In this document: piece after piece, positions 42,754-50,942 of the stretch
Layout: every line of letters begins with the position of its first letter
Numbering within the stretch: position 1 is the first letter of the stretch
Origin: Lachnospiraceae bacterium KGMB03038
Lineage (GTDB): Bacteria > Bacillota > Clostridia > Lachnospirales > Lachnospiraceae
Length of the DNA stretch: 64,000 nucleotides
Reading direction: 5' to 3'
Assembly: GCA_007361935.1 (NCBI GenBank)
Contig: CP041667.1
Coordinates: 2,570,501 to 2,634,500, forward strand
The notes under the pieces: generated by a model
The model's database searches: none
What the model was told of the DNA's origin: nothing
What the model saw: only the letters and a program-made list of their open reading frames with translations
Translations under genes and position numbers: made by a program

Positions 42754-43410
42754 TTATAGAAAACAGTCCCAAAACCGTTTTTCATTTCTCAAGTCTGGCA
42801 GATAAAGGTCTGCCTGCCTTTTCAATTCCTCCTGGTCTTCCTCGCTGAAAGGATCATAGATCCCTACGGTGGGATATCCCGCCCTCTTGGCCGTCAGAAG
42901 CGCGTATAGGGAATCTTCCATCACCGCCGTCTCTTTTACTTCTGTACCAAGCATGTTCCGGGCCATCTCATAGACCGCCGGCTCCGTCTTGCCCGCCCCA
43001 GCCTCCGTACAGGTGGCGATCCCCTGGAAATACTTCCTGATTCCCAGTCTTTGGAATGCCTGTTCAATCTGGCTCTTCTCGCTGGAGGTGGCGACAGCGG
43101 CCTGGATTCCTTTCCGATCTAGCGCCTCCAGGAACTCTGACACGCCTGGTTTTAACTGAACTTCATACAGATAGAAATCATTTACCGTCTCCAGAATCCC
43201 CGCCGCGATCTCCTGGATCCCAAAAGAGAGGGCATAGGTCTCCTTCAGATACTGGGCCGCTTCCTGGACTGTCATAGCGAACAGAGTCCTTCCAAGCCTT
43301 GGTTCCGGTTCTCTGCCCAGTTTGCGCAGGTACCGTTCTCCTGCTTCCTCCCAGATTGCCATAGAGTCCAGCAGCACTCCGTCTGCGTCAAAGATCACGC
43401 CCCGGATCAT
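42754..43410 (-). CDS. HAD-superfamily phosphatase in thiamine operon
   Basis: 218 aa, beta-phosphoglucomutase-like HAD subgroup. Nucleophile Asp is in F-D-A-D-G-V-L-L-D-S, then motif II V-A-T-S-S-E-K-S, a motif III Lys in the G-A-G-K-T-E-P region, and motif IV E-D-S-L-Y-A. It overlaps the end of thiE by 4 bases, so it belongs to the operon. Candidate roles are a thiamine-phosphate or pyrimidine-phosphate phosphatase, or removal of damaged intermediates. The family is too broad to decide. Confidence 0.85.
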   Translation of the reverse strand: MIRGVIFDADGVLLDSMAIWEEAGERYLRKLGREPEPRLGRTLFAMTVQEAAQYLKETYALSFGIQEIAAGILETVNDFYLYEVQLKPGVSEFLEALDRKGIQAAVATSSEKSQIEQAFQRLGIRKYFQGIATCTEAGAGKTEPAVYEMARNMLGTEVKETAVMEDSLYALLTAKRAGYPTVGIYDPFSEEDQEELKRQADLYLPDLRNEKRFWDCFL

Positions 43411-44084
43411 AATTCTGATTTCCCTCCTGGCGCATCTATCATATGCTGTACTGCTTCTTTCAGATCTGTGGAGGCCTGCTCAATATCTGGAGCCCCAAAG
43501 ATGGCGCTGATCACGGCAACGCCGCAGATCCCGCTTCCCGCCAGTTCCATCACATTTTCCCTGTTGATGCCCCCAATAGCGATCACAGGAATCTTCACCG
43601 CCTGGCAGATCGCTTTCAGAGTCTCATGATCCACATCTGAGGCATCGGCCTTGGAACCTGTCGGGAAAACTGCCCCTACTCCCAGGTAATCTGCTCCATG
43701 CCGCTGGGCCAGCAGGGCCTGCTCTACCGTATCGGCGGAAACCCCTATGATCTTATCTTCTCCAAGTCTGGCTCTGACGTCTCCCGCCTCCATATCACTC
43801 TGCCCTACATGCACGCCGTCTGCGCCGCAGGCTTCCGCGATCTCCACATTATCGTTGATCACAAAGGGTACCCGATATTCCCGGCACAGTTTCTTAAGCT
43901 CCTTTGCTTCCTCCAGGAAGGTCTCTTCATCAAGTTCCTTTTCCCGAAGCTGGATAAAGGTAGCGCCTCCTTTCAGCGCTTTTTCCACCTGTCTGTACAG
44001 GCTCTCCCCATTCAGCCAGCTCCGGTCTGTCACTGCGTACAGCAGTAAATCTTTCTTATCGCACTTCATAGTCTGCTCCTTCAT
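43407..44084 (-). CDS. thiE: Thiamine-phosphate synthase
   Basis: 225 aa TIM barrel. The substrate motifs Q-L-R-E-K, I-N-D-N-V-E-I-A, G-V-H-V-G-Q-S-D and the C-terminal I-A-I-G-G-I are present. It joins HMP-PP and hydroxyethylthiazole phosphate to give thiamine phosphate. It overlaps thiM by 29 bases; an ATG five codons downstream is an alternative start. Confidence 0.92.
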   Translation of the reverse strand: MKEQTMKCDKKDLLLYAVTDRSWLNGESLYRQVEKALKGGATFIQLREKELDEETFLEEAKELKKLCREYRVPFVINDNVEIAEACGADGVHVGQSDMEAGDVRARLGEDKIIGVSADTVEQALLAQRHGADYLGVGAVFPTGSKADASDVDHETLKAICQAVKIPVIAIGGINRENVMELAGSGICGVAVISAIFGAPDIEQASTDLKEAVQHMIDAPGGKSEL

Positions 44085-44877
44085 CTAAAATCTTGGCATC
44101 CATATTGTAAATTGCGTCAATGATCCGGTTCCGGTAAGTGGAATTGCCGTCTCCTTCCTGCATCCGTTCCCATCCAATCTGTCCCGCAAGGCCCATGGCG
44201 CACACAGCCGCCGCGGCAGCCTCCAGCTTATGGTCTGGATTGGCCACCAGAAACGCGGTCATCATACCGGACAGCTGACAGCCTGTTCCCGTGATCTTGC
44301 CCATCTCCGGCCGGCCATTGCGGATCACATAGCAGGTCTCCCCATCGCTGACCAGATCGATAGCGCCGGTAATTGCTACGATCGTGCCTGCTTTCTTGGC
44401 AAAGTCTTTGGCAAAGGTCACCGCCTCATCCAGATTCTCTTCTGTCACCGCATCGGCCACATCGGCGTCCACGCCTTTGGTAGTGCCGCTTCCCTGGGCA
44501 AGGGTCTTGATCTCGGAAATATTTCCCCGGATCACATCAAACCGCAGAGTCTCCATCAACATCACCGCAGTATTGGTCCTCAGCGCGCTGGCTCCCGCTC
44601 CCACAGGGTCCAGGAGAATCGGATGTCCCAGCTCATTTGCCTTCCTTCCGGCTCCTAACATTCCTTCAATACTGCGCACATTCAGCGTACCGATATTAAT
44701 ATTCAGCCCTCCGCAGATGCTGGTGATATCCTCCACATCCTGGGGCTCGTCCGACATGATAGGACTTCCGCCGCAGGCCAGCAGGATGTTGGCCACATCG
44801 TTGACTGTCACATAGTTGGTGATATTGTGCACCAATGGAACTTTGTCTCTTACATTCTGTAAATATACTCCTAACAT
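44056..44877 (-). CDS. thiM: Hydroxyethylthiazole kinase
   Basis: 273 aa with ThiM motifs: T-N-Y-V-T-V-N-D-V-A-N near residue 20, L-D-P-V-G-A-G-A-S, and the catalytic Cys in G-T-G-C-Q-L-S-G. It phosphorylates salvaged thiazole for ThiE. First gene of the thiamine salvage operon, 37 bases after the riboswitch terminator. The start follows AAGGAGG. Confidence 0.92.
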   Translation of the reverse strand: MLGVYLQNVRDKVPLVHNITNYVTVNDVANILLACGGSPIMSDEPQDVEDITSICGGLNINIGTLNVRSIEGMLGAGRKANELGHPILLDPVGAGASALRTNTAVMLMETLRFDVIRGNISEIKTLAQGSGTTKGVDADVADAVTEENLDEAVTFAKDFAKKAGTIVAITGAIDLVSDGETCYVIRNGRPEMGKITGTGCQLSGMMTAFLVANPDHKLEAAAAAVCAMGLAGQIGWERMQEGDGNSTYRNRIIDAIYNMDAKILDEGADYEVR

Positions 44878-44913
44878 TTTCTTTAAACCTCCTTCTTTTT
44901 AGCCGGATCAACT

Positions 44914-45050
44914 GAAAAGCGGATACACCAACTGCTGGCATATCCGCTGTCATCACACGTTATATCCCTACGTTGGCATTATCCAAATCAGGTTGCGGGT
45001 CAAGGCAGCTCAGCCTACTCTCAGCCTGCTTTTGCAAGCTCCCCGTTTTT
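44914..45050 (-). ncRNA. TPP riboswitch with terminator
   Basis: On the minus strand, the THI-box landmarks occur in order: CTGAGA (near 45023-45018), ACCCGCAACCTGATTTGG and GATAATGCCAACGTAGGGA (ending near 44964). An 8-bp stem (44941-44948 with 44918-44925, with an inner CCA/TGG pairing) then ends in a short T run, giving a transcription-termination platform. High TPP would shut off thiM-thiE-HAD-thiD-cytX. Confidence 0.93.
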
Positions 45051-45069
45051 CATAATTTCTACACATTTT

Positions 45070-45097
45070 ATTATACTACAGAAAGAAAGATTTGCAA
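45070..45097 (-). promoter_or_regulatory. Promoter of the thiamine operon
   Basis: On the minus strand, TTGCAA (45097-45092), 16-bp spacer, TATAAT (45075-45070), just ahead of the riboswitch. A small dyad near 45105-45121 may end the greA transcript. Confidence 0.75.
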
Positions 45098-45166
45098 GAT
45101 GTAGTTTGGGTACACCCCAAAAGTGAATTTGAGACGTAGCATTTTTGCATTTTACTACGTCCCCTG

Positions 45167-45679
45167 TTAATATTTTCTCAATCTATCCCCGCTGTCATCG
45201 CTGGTCTTAGTGATCTTCTTAATCACCACATAATATCCCTCTCCGCCGCCGATCTTTACTTTGACCCGGTCTCCTTCTTTATGGCCCAGCACTGCCTTGC
45301 CGATGGGGGACTCGATGCTGATCAGCCCCTGCAGGGAATTCCCCCGCACGCTGGTGACCAGGCGGATGGTTTCTGTCTCATCCTCATCTTCAAAATATAG
45401 TTCTACCGTATTGTTGATCCCTACTTCGTCTTCCTTTGATTGATCAGATATGATCTTAGCTGTTTTTAACATCCTCTCTAAATAGCGGATGCGGCTTTCG
45501 TTCCGATTTTTATCCTGCTTTGCCGCCTTATATTCAAAATTCTCGCTCAAGTCTCCCTGGGCTCTGGCTTCTTTGACGGCTTCCAGCTCTTTCTTGCGCA
45601 CTACCAGCTTCCGGTATTCAATCTCTTCCTTGATCTTTTCCACATCGCTTTGGGTCAATTGTTCTTTCACATGTATCAT
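45167..45679 (-). CDS. greA: GreA/GreB-family transcription elongation factor
   Basis: 170 aa. The N-terminal coiled coil (residues about 8-75) has the acidic tip pattern A-R-A-Q-G-D-L-S-E-N-F-E-Y, and the C-terminal FKBP-like domain has S-P-I-G-K-A-V-L-G-H-K-E-G-D. It rescues backtracked RNA polymerase. The length is slightly above the usual 158, with a short polar tail. A second greA may exist elsewhere, so the symbol is provisional. Confidence 0.88.
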   Translation of the reverse strand: MIHVKEQLTQSDVEKIKEEIEYRKLVVRKKELEAVKEARAQGDLSENFEYKAAKQDKNRNESRIRYLERMLKTAKIISDQSKEDEVGINNTVELYFEDEDETETIRLVTSVRGNSLQGLISIESPIGKAVLGHKEGDRVKVKIGGGEGYYVVIKKITKTSDDSGDRLRKY

Positions 45680-45685
45680 CCCTTT

Positions 45686-46981
45686 CTATCTTCTGCCGCT
45701 TCTCCACAATAGGAATGCTCCGATCAGGGTAAGACAGCACTGGGTCATCGGCGGCGAGATCCACACGCCTGTGATGCCCAACAGACGCGGCAGTACAAAC
45801 GCCACCAGCAAAGCCAGCAGTGTTGGCTCTCCATAGATCAGCACATAAGCGGAAATATTCTTCTCCACCGCGTAGAAATAGGACGTGGTCACTCTTAAAA
45901 ACGCCGCAAATATAAGTCCTATCGCAAAATACTGGATCACGTCCGCGTACATAACCTGTACTTCCCCGGATACTCCAAATACTCCCGCCAAAACATTTCT
46001 GCTAAAAATAATAGCACCAATACACAAAATTGTCACCCCTGCCGCCATAGTATAGGCCATTGCCCGTACTTTCCCCACTTCTTTGGGGCTGTCACTTCCA
46101 TAGTATCTTCCGATCAGCGGCTGGGCCCCGTCTCCGATTCCCTGGATCAAAAGCTGAGCCACACAGATCACATAGCTGACCACCGCATAACAGGAGACCG
46201 CCAGTTCCCCTCCATAGATGATAGCGCCCTTGTTAATGATCATGATCACAATATTAGGCGAAAGCGTCAGTCCAAAAGGAGACGCCGCGATCGTCACCAG
46301 ATAACGGAGTACTCTTCCCTTTGGCGCAAATCGGGCATAGTGAAAAAGACCGACCTTTCTGACTAAGAAAACAATCCCCGGAACCAGCGTCACCATCTGC
46401 CCCATCAGCGTCGCCACAGCGGCTCCTTCTACTCCGTATCCAAACACTGATACAAACAGCCAGTCAAATACAATATTGGTCACAAAACCGGCCACCATAG
46501 CCGCCATAGCCATGACGGCTCCGTCATAATTGCGGATTACCGGCACCATTCCGGTACTAAACACCTGGATCGCCGCCCCAGCCGCTATAATCCTGATATA
46601 GCCTGCCGCATAGGTATAGATATCCCCGCTGGCTCCAAACAACCGCAAAATAGCAGGATAAGCAAAAAGAAGGCTCACCGTCAATAAAACCCCCGCGGCC
46701 AGAAGCAGTACAAAAGCGTTCCCAAGATACTGCTTCTCTGCCTCCTCGTCTCCCTTTCCTTTGTTGATCGCGATCTGGATCGCCCCGGCCATTCCAATAC
46801 CTGTGCCGGCCGCCTGGATCAGCGACACCAGCGGATACGCCACATTGATCGCCGCAAGCCCGGCATCCCCTACATTTCTTCCTACAAAAAATCCGTCAAC
46901 AATGGAATATACGCCGGTAAAGGCAAATGCGACCATAGACGGAAGCACATTTTTGAAAAATTCCTTTTTTACTGACTGCAT
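45686..46981 (-). CDS. MATE-family multidrug/metabolite transporter
   Basis: 431 aa, twelve helices in two similar halves, with the early MATE pattern Y-S-I-V-D-G-F-F-V-G-R and later Q-L-L-I-Q-G-I-G-D-G-A-Q-P-L. It overlaps the MarR gene by 13 bases and is read after it. This arrangement is typical of a drug efflux pump under local control. The greA gene follows after 6 bases. Confidence 0.9.
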   Translation of the reverse strand: MQSVKKEFFKNVLPSMVAFAFTGVYSIVDGFFVGRNVGDAGLAAINVAYPLVSLIQAAGTGIGMAGAIQIAINKGKGDEEAEKQYLGNAFVLLLAAGVLLTVSLLFAYPAILRLFGASGDIYTYAAGYIRIIAAGAAIQVFSTGMVPVIRNYDGAVMAMAAMVAGFVTNIVFDWLFVSVFGYGVEGAAVATLMGQMVTLVPGIVFLVRKVGLFHYARFAPKGRVLRYLVTIAASPFGLTLSPNIVIMIINKGAIIYGGELAVSCYAVVSYVICVAQLLIQGIGDGAQPLIGRYYGSDSPKEVGKVRAMAYTMAAGVTILCIGAIIFSRNVLAGVFGVSGEVQVMYADVIQYFAIGLIFAAFLRVTTSYFYAVEKNISAYVLIYGEPTLLALLVAFVLPRLLGITGVWISPPMTQCCLTLIGAFLLWRSGRR

Positions 46982-47424
46982 GATGTTCGCTCCAATTCTT
47001 CCTGAAAATATCCTACTAATAATCGGTTGATCCTTAGCAGCGTTTCCATATCTTCTTCCCCAATCTTTTGCAGAACGGCCATTTCGGCCCGCTCCAATTC
47101 CAAAACGACCTTTTCGGCAAACTGCCGTCCCTCTTCTGTCAGCTGAATGGTTTTATTCCTTTTATCCTTCTCACTCTGCTGAAAGCAAATATAACCCTTT
47201 TTCTCATAATTCTTCAAAATACTGTTCACCGTCTGTTTTGGCATGGACCATTCTTCACAGATCTCTTTCTGGCAGGATCTGCCCTTTCCATAATAGATAG
47301 CGTACAAAACAAACAGGGAATCATATGTCATTCCCCGATCCCTGGCCCATCTGAAATACAGCCTGTTTGTCGTATTCCACAAAGCGTAATGCTCTCTTAA
47401 CTGCCGTTCAAAAACAGATTTCAT
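46969..47424 (-). CDS. MarR-family transcriptional regulator
   Basis: 151 aa from ATG 47424, with AAAGGGTG upstream; the GTG at 47433 lies within that site. Winged helix core: S-C-Q-K-E-I-C-E-E-W-S-M-P-K-Q-T-V-N-S-I with wing Q-Q-S-E-K-D-K-R-N-K-T-I-Q-L-T. It likely represses itself and the MATE gene, with which it overlaps. The inducer is unknown. Confidence 0.87.
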   Translation of the reverse strand: MKSVFERQLREHYALWNTTNRLYFRWARDRGMTYDSLFVLYAIYYGKGRSCQKEICEEWSMPKQTVNSILKNYEKKGYICFQQSEKDKRNKTIQLTEEGRQFAEKVVLELERAEMAVLQKIGEEDMETLLRINRLLVGYFQEELERTSCSQ

Positions 47425-47613
47425 TCTTTTCACCCTTTCATTAGTCCGTCATCGGACCATATATGAGTATAAATCAATTTCTTTTTACCTGTCAATTTAA
47501 ATTTGAGTAAAATCTTAAGATTTTTGATTTTCATCGGGAAGCGTTTTCACCTCTTTTTTACAGCAGCATATATTTATAATGAAATATTTTCGGCTTTTGA
47601 AAGGAATTGGACT

Positions 47614-48137
47614 ATGAATTTATGCTATCCCTTCATTAATACTCCTCTTCCCTATGAATACGATGCGCTGGAACCATGGATCGACCGCGAGACCATGTAT
47701 CTCCATCATACCAAACACCTGCAGGCGGTGTTTATAATCATCGGTTCTTTTTCGACGGTCTGGCCGCTCCAAAGCAGTCCTGCCCTTCTTCTTTTCTTCT
47801 TACCTTGATCCAGCGGCAGTTTGGCAGTTTTGACGTTTTCCAGTCTCAGTTCCAGGAGGCAGCCATGTCTGTATTCGGATCCGGTTATGCCTGGCTGCTG
47901 CTGGATCGGAACCGTCTGCGCATCACCACTGCCGCCGACCAGGACAGCCCTTTCCTGCGCGGCGGAGCCCCGCTGCTTACTCTTGATGTCTGGGAACACG
48001 CTTATTATCTGAAACATCATAACTTAAGAGCCGATTACATCAGCGACTGGTTCCGCGTGATCAATTGGGAAGCGGCGGATCTGCGGCTTCAGGCTACGGA
48101 AGGTACCTTTTTCTCCCCTTCACATATGATAAAGTGA
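47614..48137 (+). pseudogene. Fe/Mn superoxide dismutase pseudogene
   Basis: The start (P-Y-E-Y-D-A-L-E-P-W-I-D, then H-H-T-K-H-L-Q) is typical Fe/Mn-SOD. After L-Q at about 47722 the frame jumps to A-G-G-V-Y-N-H-R-F-F-F-D-G-L and continues to a normal end with the D-V-W-E-H-A-Y-Y metal site. About 45-50 residues between the first helices are gone and the frame is shifted, so no complete enzyme can be made. The junction shows TGCAGGCG, which could derive from matching direct repeats in the parent gene. GGAATTGG is the upstream site. The lesion fits a strict anaerobe losing oxygen defence. Confidence 0.85.
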
Positions 48138-48197
48138 GGAGAGATTACAAACTTTGACATACTCTCCCTGTTGAAGAATTGATTTGGAGGAAAATCT

Positions 48198-49562
48198 ATG
48201 GGTATTACAAATTCAAATAAACAAATTGATACCACTCAAATTGACTGTGAAGGAACCCTAAAGGTAACGCTGGCCCTCTCAGCCGCCCCTGATATCGCTT
48301 CCAACCCTACGGACATTATTCTAGTCCTGGACCGTTCCGGCAGTATGGCTGGTTCTCCCCTTTCCAATATGAAAACCGGAGCGAAAACCTTTATCGACAT
48401 CATTGATGAGGCTACGGACAGTTCCAGAGACGGAACCATTGGCTTCGGCAGCCGCATAGGCATCGTCAGTTTTGCCGATACCGCCGCTGTCAACGCTCCG
48501 CTCATGACCTCTGCAGCAGACCTTAAGTCCGCGGTAGATGCTCTGACAGCCGGCGGATCCACCAACCACGCTGACGCCTTCGAGACCGCCGCCCAGCTCT
48601 TTGATCCTGCTTCCACTAACGCAAAAGTCATCGTTCTTTTTACGGACGGAAAGACAACAGCCGGACCGCCTCCATCTCCGGCAGCCGCCGCGGCGCGGGC
48701 GGATGGGATCGTCATTTACTGTATCGGCCTGATAGGCTCTGATGGAATCGATGTCAGCGTGCTGAACGACTGGGCCACCGATCCAGACGACTCTCATGTA
48801 GCAGTAACCCCTGATGAATCAGAACTGGAAGATCTTTTTGCCGACCTGGCGGCCAATATTTCCAAACCCGGAGCCACAAACATCGTTATTGATGAAATTG
48901 TGAACGCTGATTTCCAGATCCTCAGCATTAACTCTCCCACCAAAGGAACCGCCATGATGGTGAACGCTTCCACTCTTCAGTGGAAGATCCCGGAACTTGG
49001 CGCTTCTGGTAATGAGGGCGCTTCTCTGGAATTTTTCATCAAACACATCGGCCAGACTTCCGGCACAAAACTGGTAAACCAATCTATCACTTACTCAGAT
49101 ACAGAAGGGAATGATGTAACTTTCCCGGCCCCCTTAGTCAAGGTAACCTGCAGCGACGTGATCCATCCGGAAGAATGTCCCGCCCCTGTGACTCTTTCTA
49201 TCAACGGATGCCAGGATTTCCTCTCGGCAGATCTTGGAGATACGTGTCTGGAATCTCCGGGCCGTATCCTTCAAGTTAACGCAACGATCAAAAATGTCTG
49301 TCCAGGGAAACGGGTAGCGCTGGCTATCATTTTAACAGAACTTGACCATACCGGACGGGAGTGTCCCCGCGGTATGAAGACCATAACTGTCCCGGCCCAT
49401 CATCACTCCGGCTGCAGAGATGTGCATGTAAAGGGAATCACATTCGTACTTCCGGAAGATCTGGATAGATCAGGCTGCCCTCATTCCATCTGCGGCGCCA
49501 GGAATTTCCGGGCACGGCTGATCTCACATTATATTGACAACGGCTATCACTGCGAGAACTGA
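48198..49562 (+). CDS. VWA-domain protein with Cys-rich C-terminal domain
   Basis: 454 aa. Residues about 40-220 form a von Willebrand A domain with a complete MIDAS motif (D-R-S-G-S at about 46-50, later T-D-G in L-F-T-D-G-K). Residues 220-330 look like a beta-sandwich of the conserved-repeat type. The last 120 residues contain ten or so Cys and the segment A-H-H-H-S-G-C-R. No signal peptide or anchor is visible. Similar proteins occur in clostridia without a known function; a spore or surface role is a guess. GGAGG precedes the start. Confidence 0.8.
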   Translation: MGITNSNKQIDTTQIDCEGTLKVTLALSAAPDIASNPTDIILVLDRSGSMAGSPLSNMKTGAKTFIDIIDEATDSSRDGTIGFGSRIGIVSFADTAAVNAPLMTSAADLKSAVDALTAGGSTNHADAFETAAQLFDPASTNAKVIVLFTDGKTTAGPPPSPAAAAARADGIVIYCIGLIGSDGIDVSVLNDWATDPDDSHVAVTPDESELEDLFADLAANISKPGATNIVIDEIVNADFQILSINSPTKGTAMMVNASTLQWKIPELGASGNEGASLEFFIKHIGQTSGTKLVNQSITYSDTEGNDVTFPAPLVKVTCSDVIHPEECPAPVTLSINGCQDFLSADLGDTCLESPGRILQVNATIKNVCPGKRVALAIILTELDHTGRECPRGMKTITVPAHHHSGCRDVHVKGITFVLPEDLDRSGCPHSICGARNFRARLISHYIDNGYHCEN

Positions 49563-49690
49563 AGAACCAATAGTTGACAATCCTTCTTCTTCCTGCTATA
49601 GTCAGTTTGCTAAGATTTTACTGCGTCAGCCCTCTGAGCCCGCATCCGCGGGCGGGGCTGGCGCTTATTTCAGAGAAAGGAAGCGATATC

Positions 49691-50899
49691 ATGAACCGAT
49701 TTCGTAAGATGTACTGTCGGACCTTTCAGATGGTCTTCAAGATCGCCCTTCCCTTCCTTCCCTACCGGAAACCAAAGATTGTGGGAAGTGTTAAGGCCCT
49801 GCCTGACATTCTTAAGAAACGTAAATGTGACAACGTACTAATCATCACCGATGCCGGAATCCGCAGGCTGGGACTTCTTGACCGGCTGGAAAAGGTACTT
49901 GAAAAAAATGGAATCATTTATTCCATTTATGACCGAACAGTAGCCAATCCGACCACAGCCAACGTAGCGGAAACCGTAGAGATTTATCAGACCAACGGCT
50001 GCAACGCTATCATCGGATTCGGCGGAGGCTCCAGTATGGACTGCGCCAAAGCTACCGGCGCCAGGATTGCCAAGCCGAATCAACCTCTGTCCAAAATGAA
50101 GGGAATCCTCAAAGTACACAAACGTCTTCCCCTTCTGATCGCCATCCCCACTACTGCCGGAACCGGAAGCGAGACAACCTTGGCGGCCGTCATCACGGAT
50201 GCGGAGACGAGACACAAATATGCCATCAATGACTTTCCACTGATCCCCAGGTATGCGGTCCTGGATCCAAAGGTAACATTAAGCCTTCCTCCGGCCATCA
50301 CAGCCTCCACAGGTCTGGATGCTCTCACTCATGCGGTAGAGGCCTACATCGGCAATTCTACCACTTACGGCACACGCAAAGATGCTTTGCTGGCAGTCAG
50401 ATTAATTTTTGAAAACTTGGACACTGTATATAAGGACGGAAGCAATCTGGACGCCAGAAGGAATATGCTCCACGCTTCTTTCTACGCGGGATGCGCATTT
50501 ACCAAATCCTATGTCGGATACGCCCATGCCGTCGCCCACTCTTTGGGCGGGGAATATAACGTGCCTCACGGATATGCCAACGCAGTCATCCTGCCCATGG
50601 TTCTGGAAGCCTATGGAAGCAAGATTTACAAGAAACTCTACAAGCTGGCGCTGGAGGCCAATGTGGCCGATCCGCAGGATTCCTATGAAGAAGGAGCCAG
50701 GAAATTCATCCGCTCCATCAAAGATATGAAGCTTCGTTTCCAGATTGGCAATACGATTCCGGAAATCCGGGAAGAAGATATTCCAAAATTAGCCCATTAT
50801 GCTGACAAGGAAGCCAACCCGCTTTACCCTGTCCCGGTGTTGATGAACGCGAAAGAACTGGAGAAATTTTATTATCAGCTGATCGAACTGGCTCCGTAA
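49691..50899 (+). CDS. Iron-containing alcohol dehydrogenase
   Basis: 402 aa from ATG 49691 (AAAGGAAG upstream); the long open frame before it is not coding. Group III dehydrogenase with nucleotide motif F-G-G-G-S-S-M-D, T-T-A-G-T-G-S-E-T-T and the metal ligands in G-L-D-A-L-T-H-A-V, Y-A-H-A-V-A-H-S-L-G-G and P-H-G-Y-A-N-A. It follows a short hydrophobic N-terminal extension (residues about 8-25). It pairs with the aldehyde dehydrogenase 43 bases downstream, suggesting alcohol/aldehyde interconversion. The substrate is unknown. Confidence 0.88.
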   Translation: MNRFRKMYCRTFQMVFKIALPFLPYRKPKIVGSVKALPDILKKRKCDNVLIITDAGIRRLGLLDRLEKVLEKNGIIYSIYDRTVANPTTANVAETVEIYQTNGCNAIIGFGGGSSMDCAKATGARIAKPNQPLSKMKGILKVHKRLPLLIAIPTTAGTGSETTLAAVITDAETRHKYAINDFPLIPRYAVLDPKVTLSLPPAITASTGLDALTHAVEAYIGNSTTYGTRKDALLAVRLIFENLDTVYKDGSNLDARRNMLHASFYAGCAFTKSYVGYAHAVAHSLGGEYNVPHGYANAVILPMVLEAYGSKIYKKLYKLALEANVADPQDSYEEGARKFIRSIKDMKLRFQIGNTIPEIREEDIPKLAHYADKEANPLYPVPVLMNAKELEKFYYQLIELAP

Positions 50900-50942
50900 G
50901 CCGGAACGATCCAGCTTATAGATTTATGAGGAGGCATTTGAT

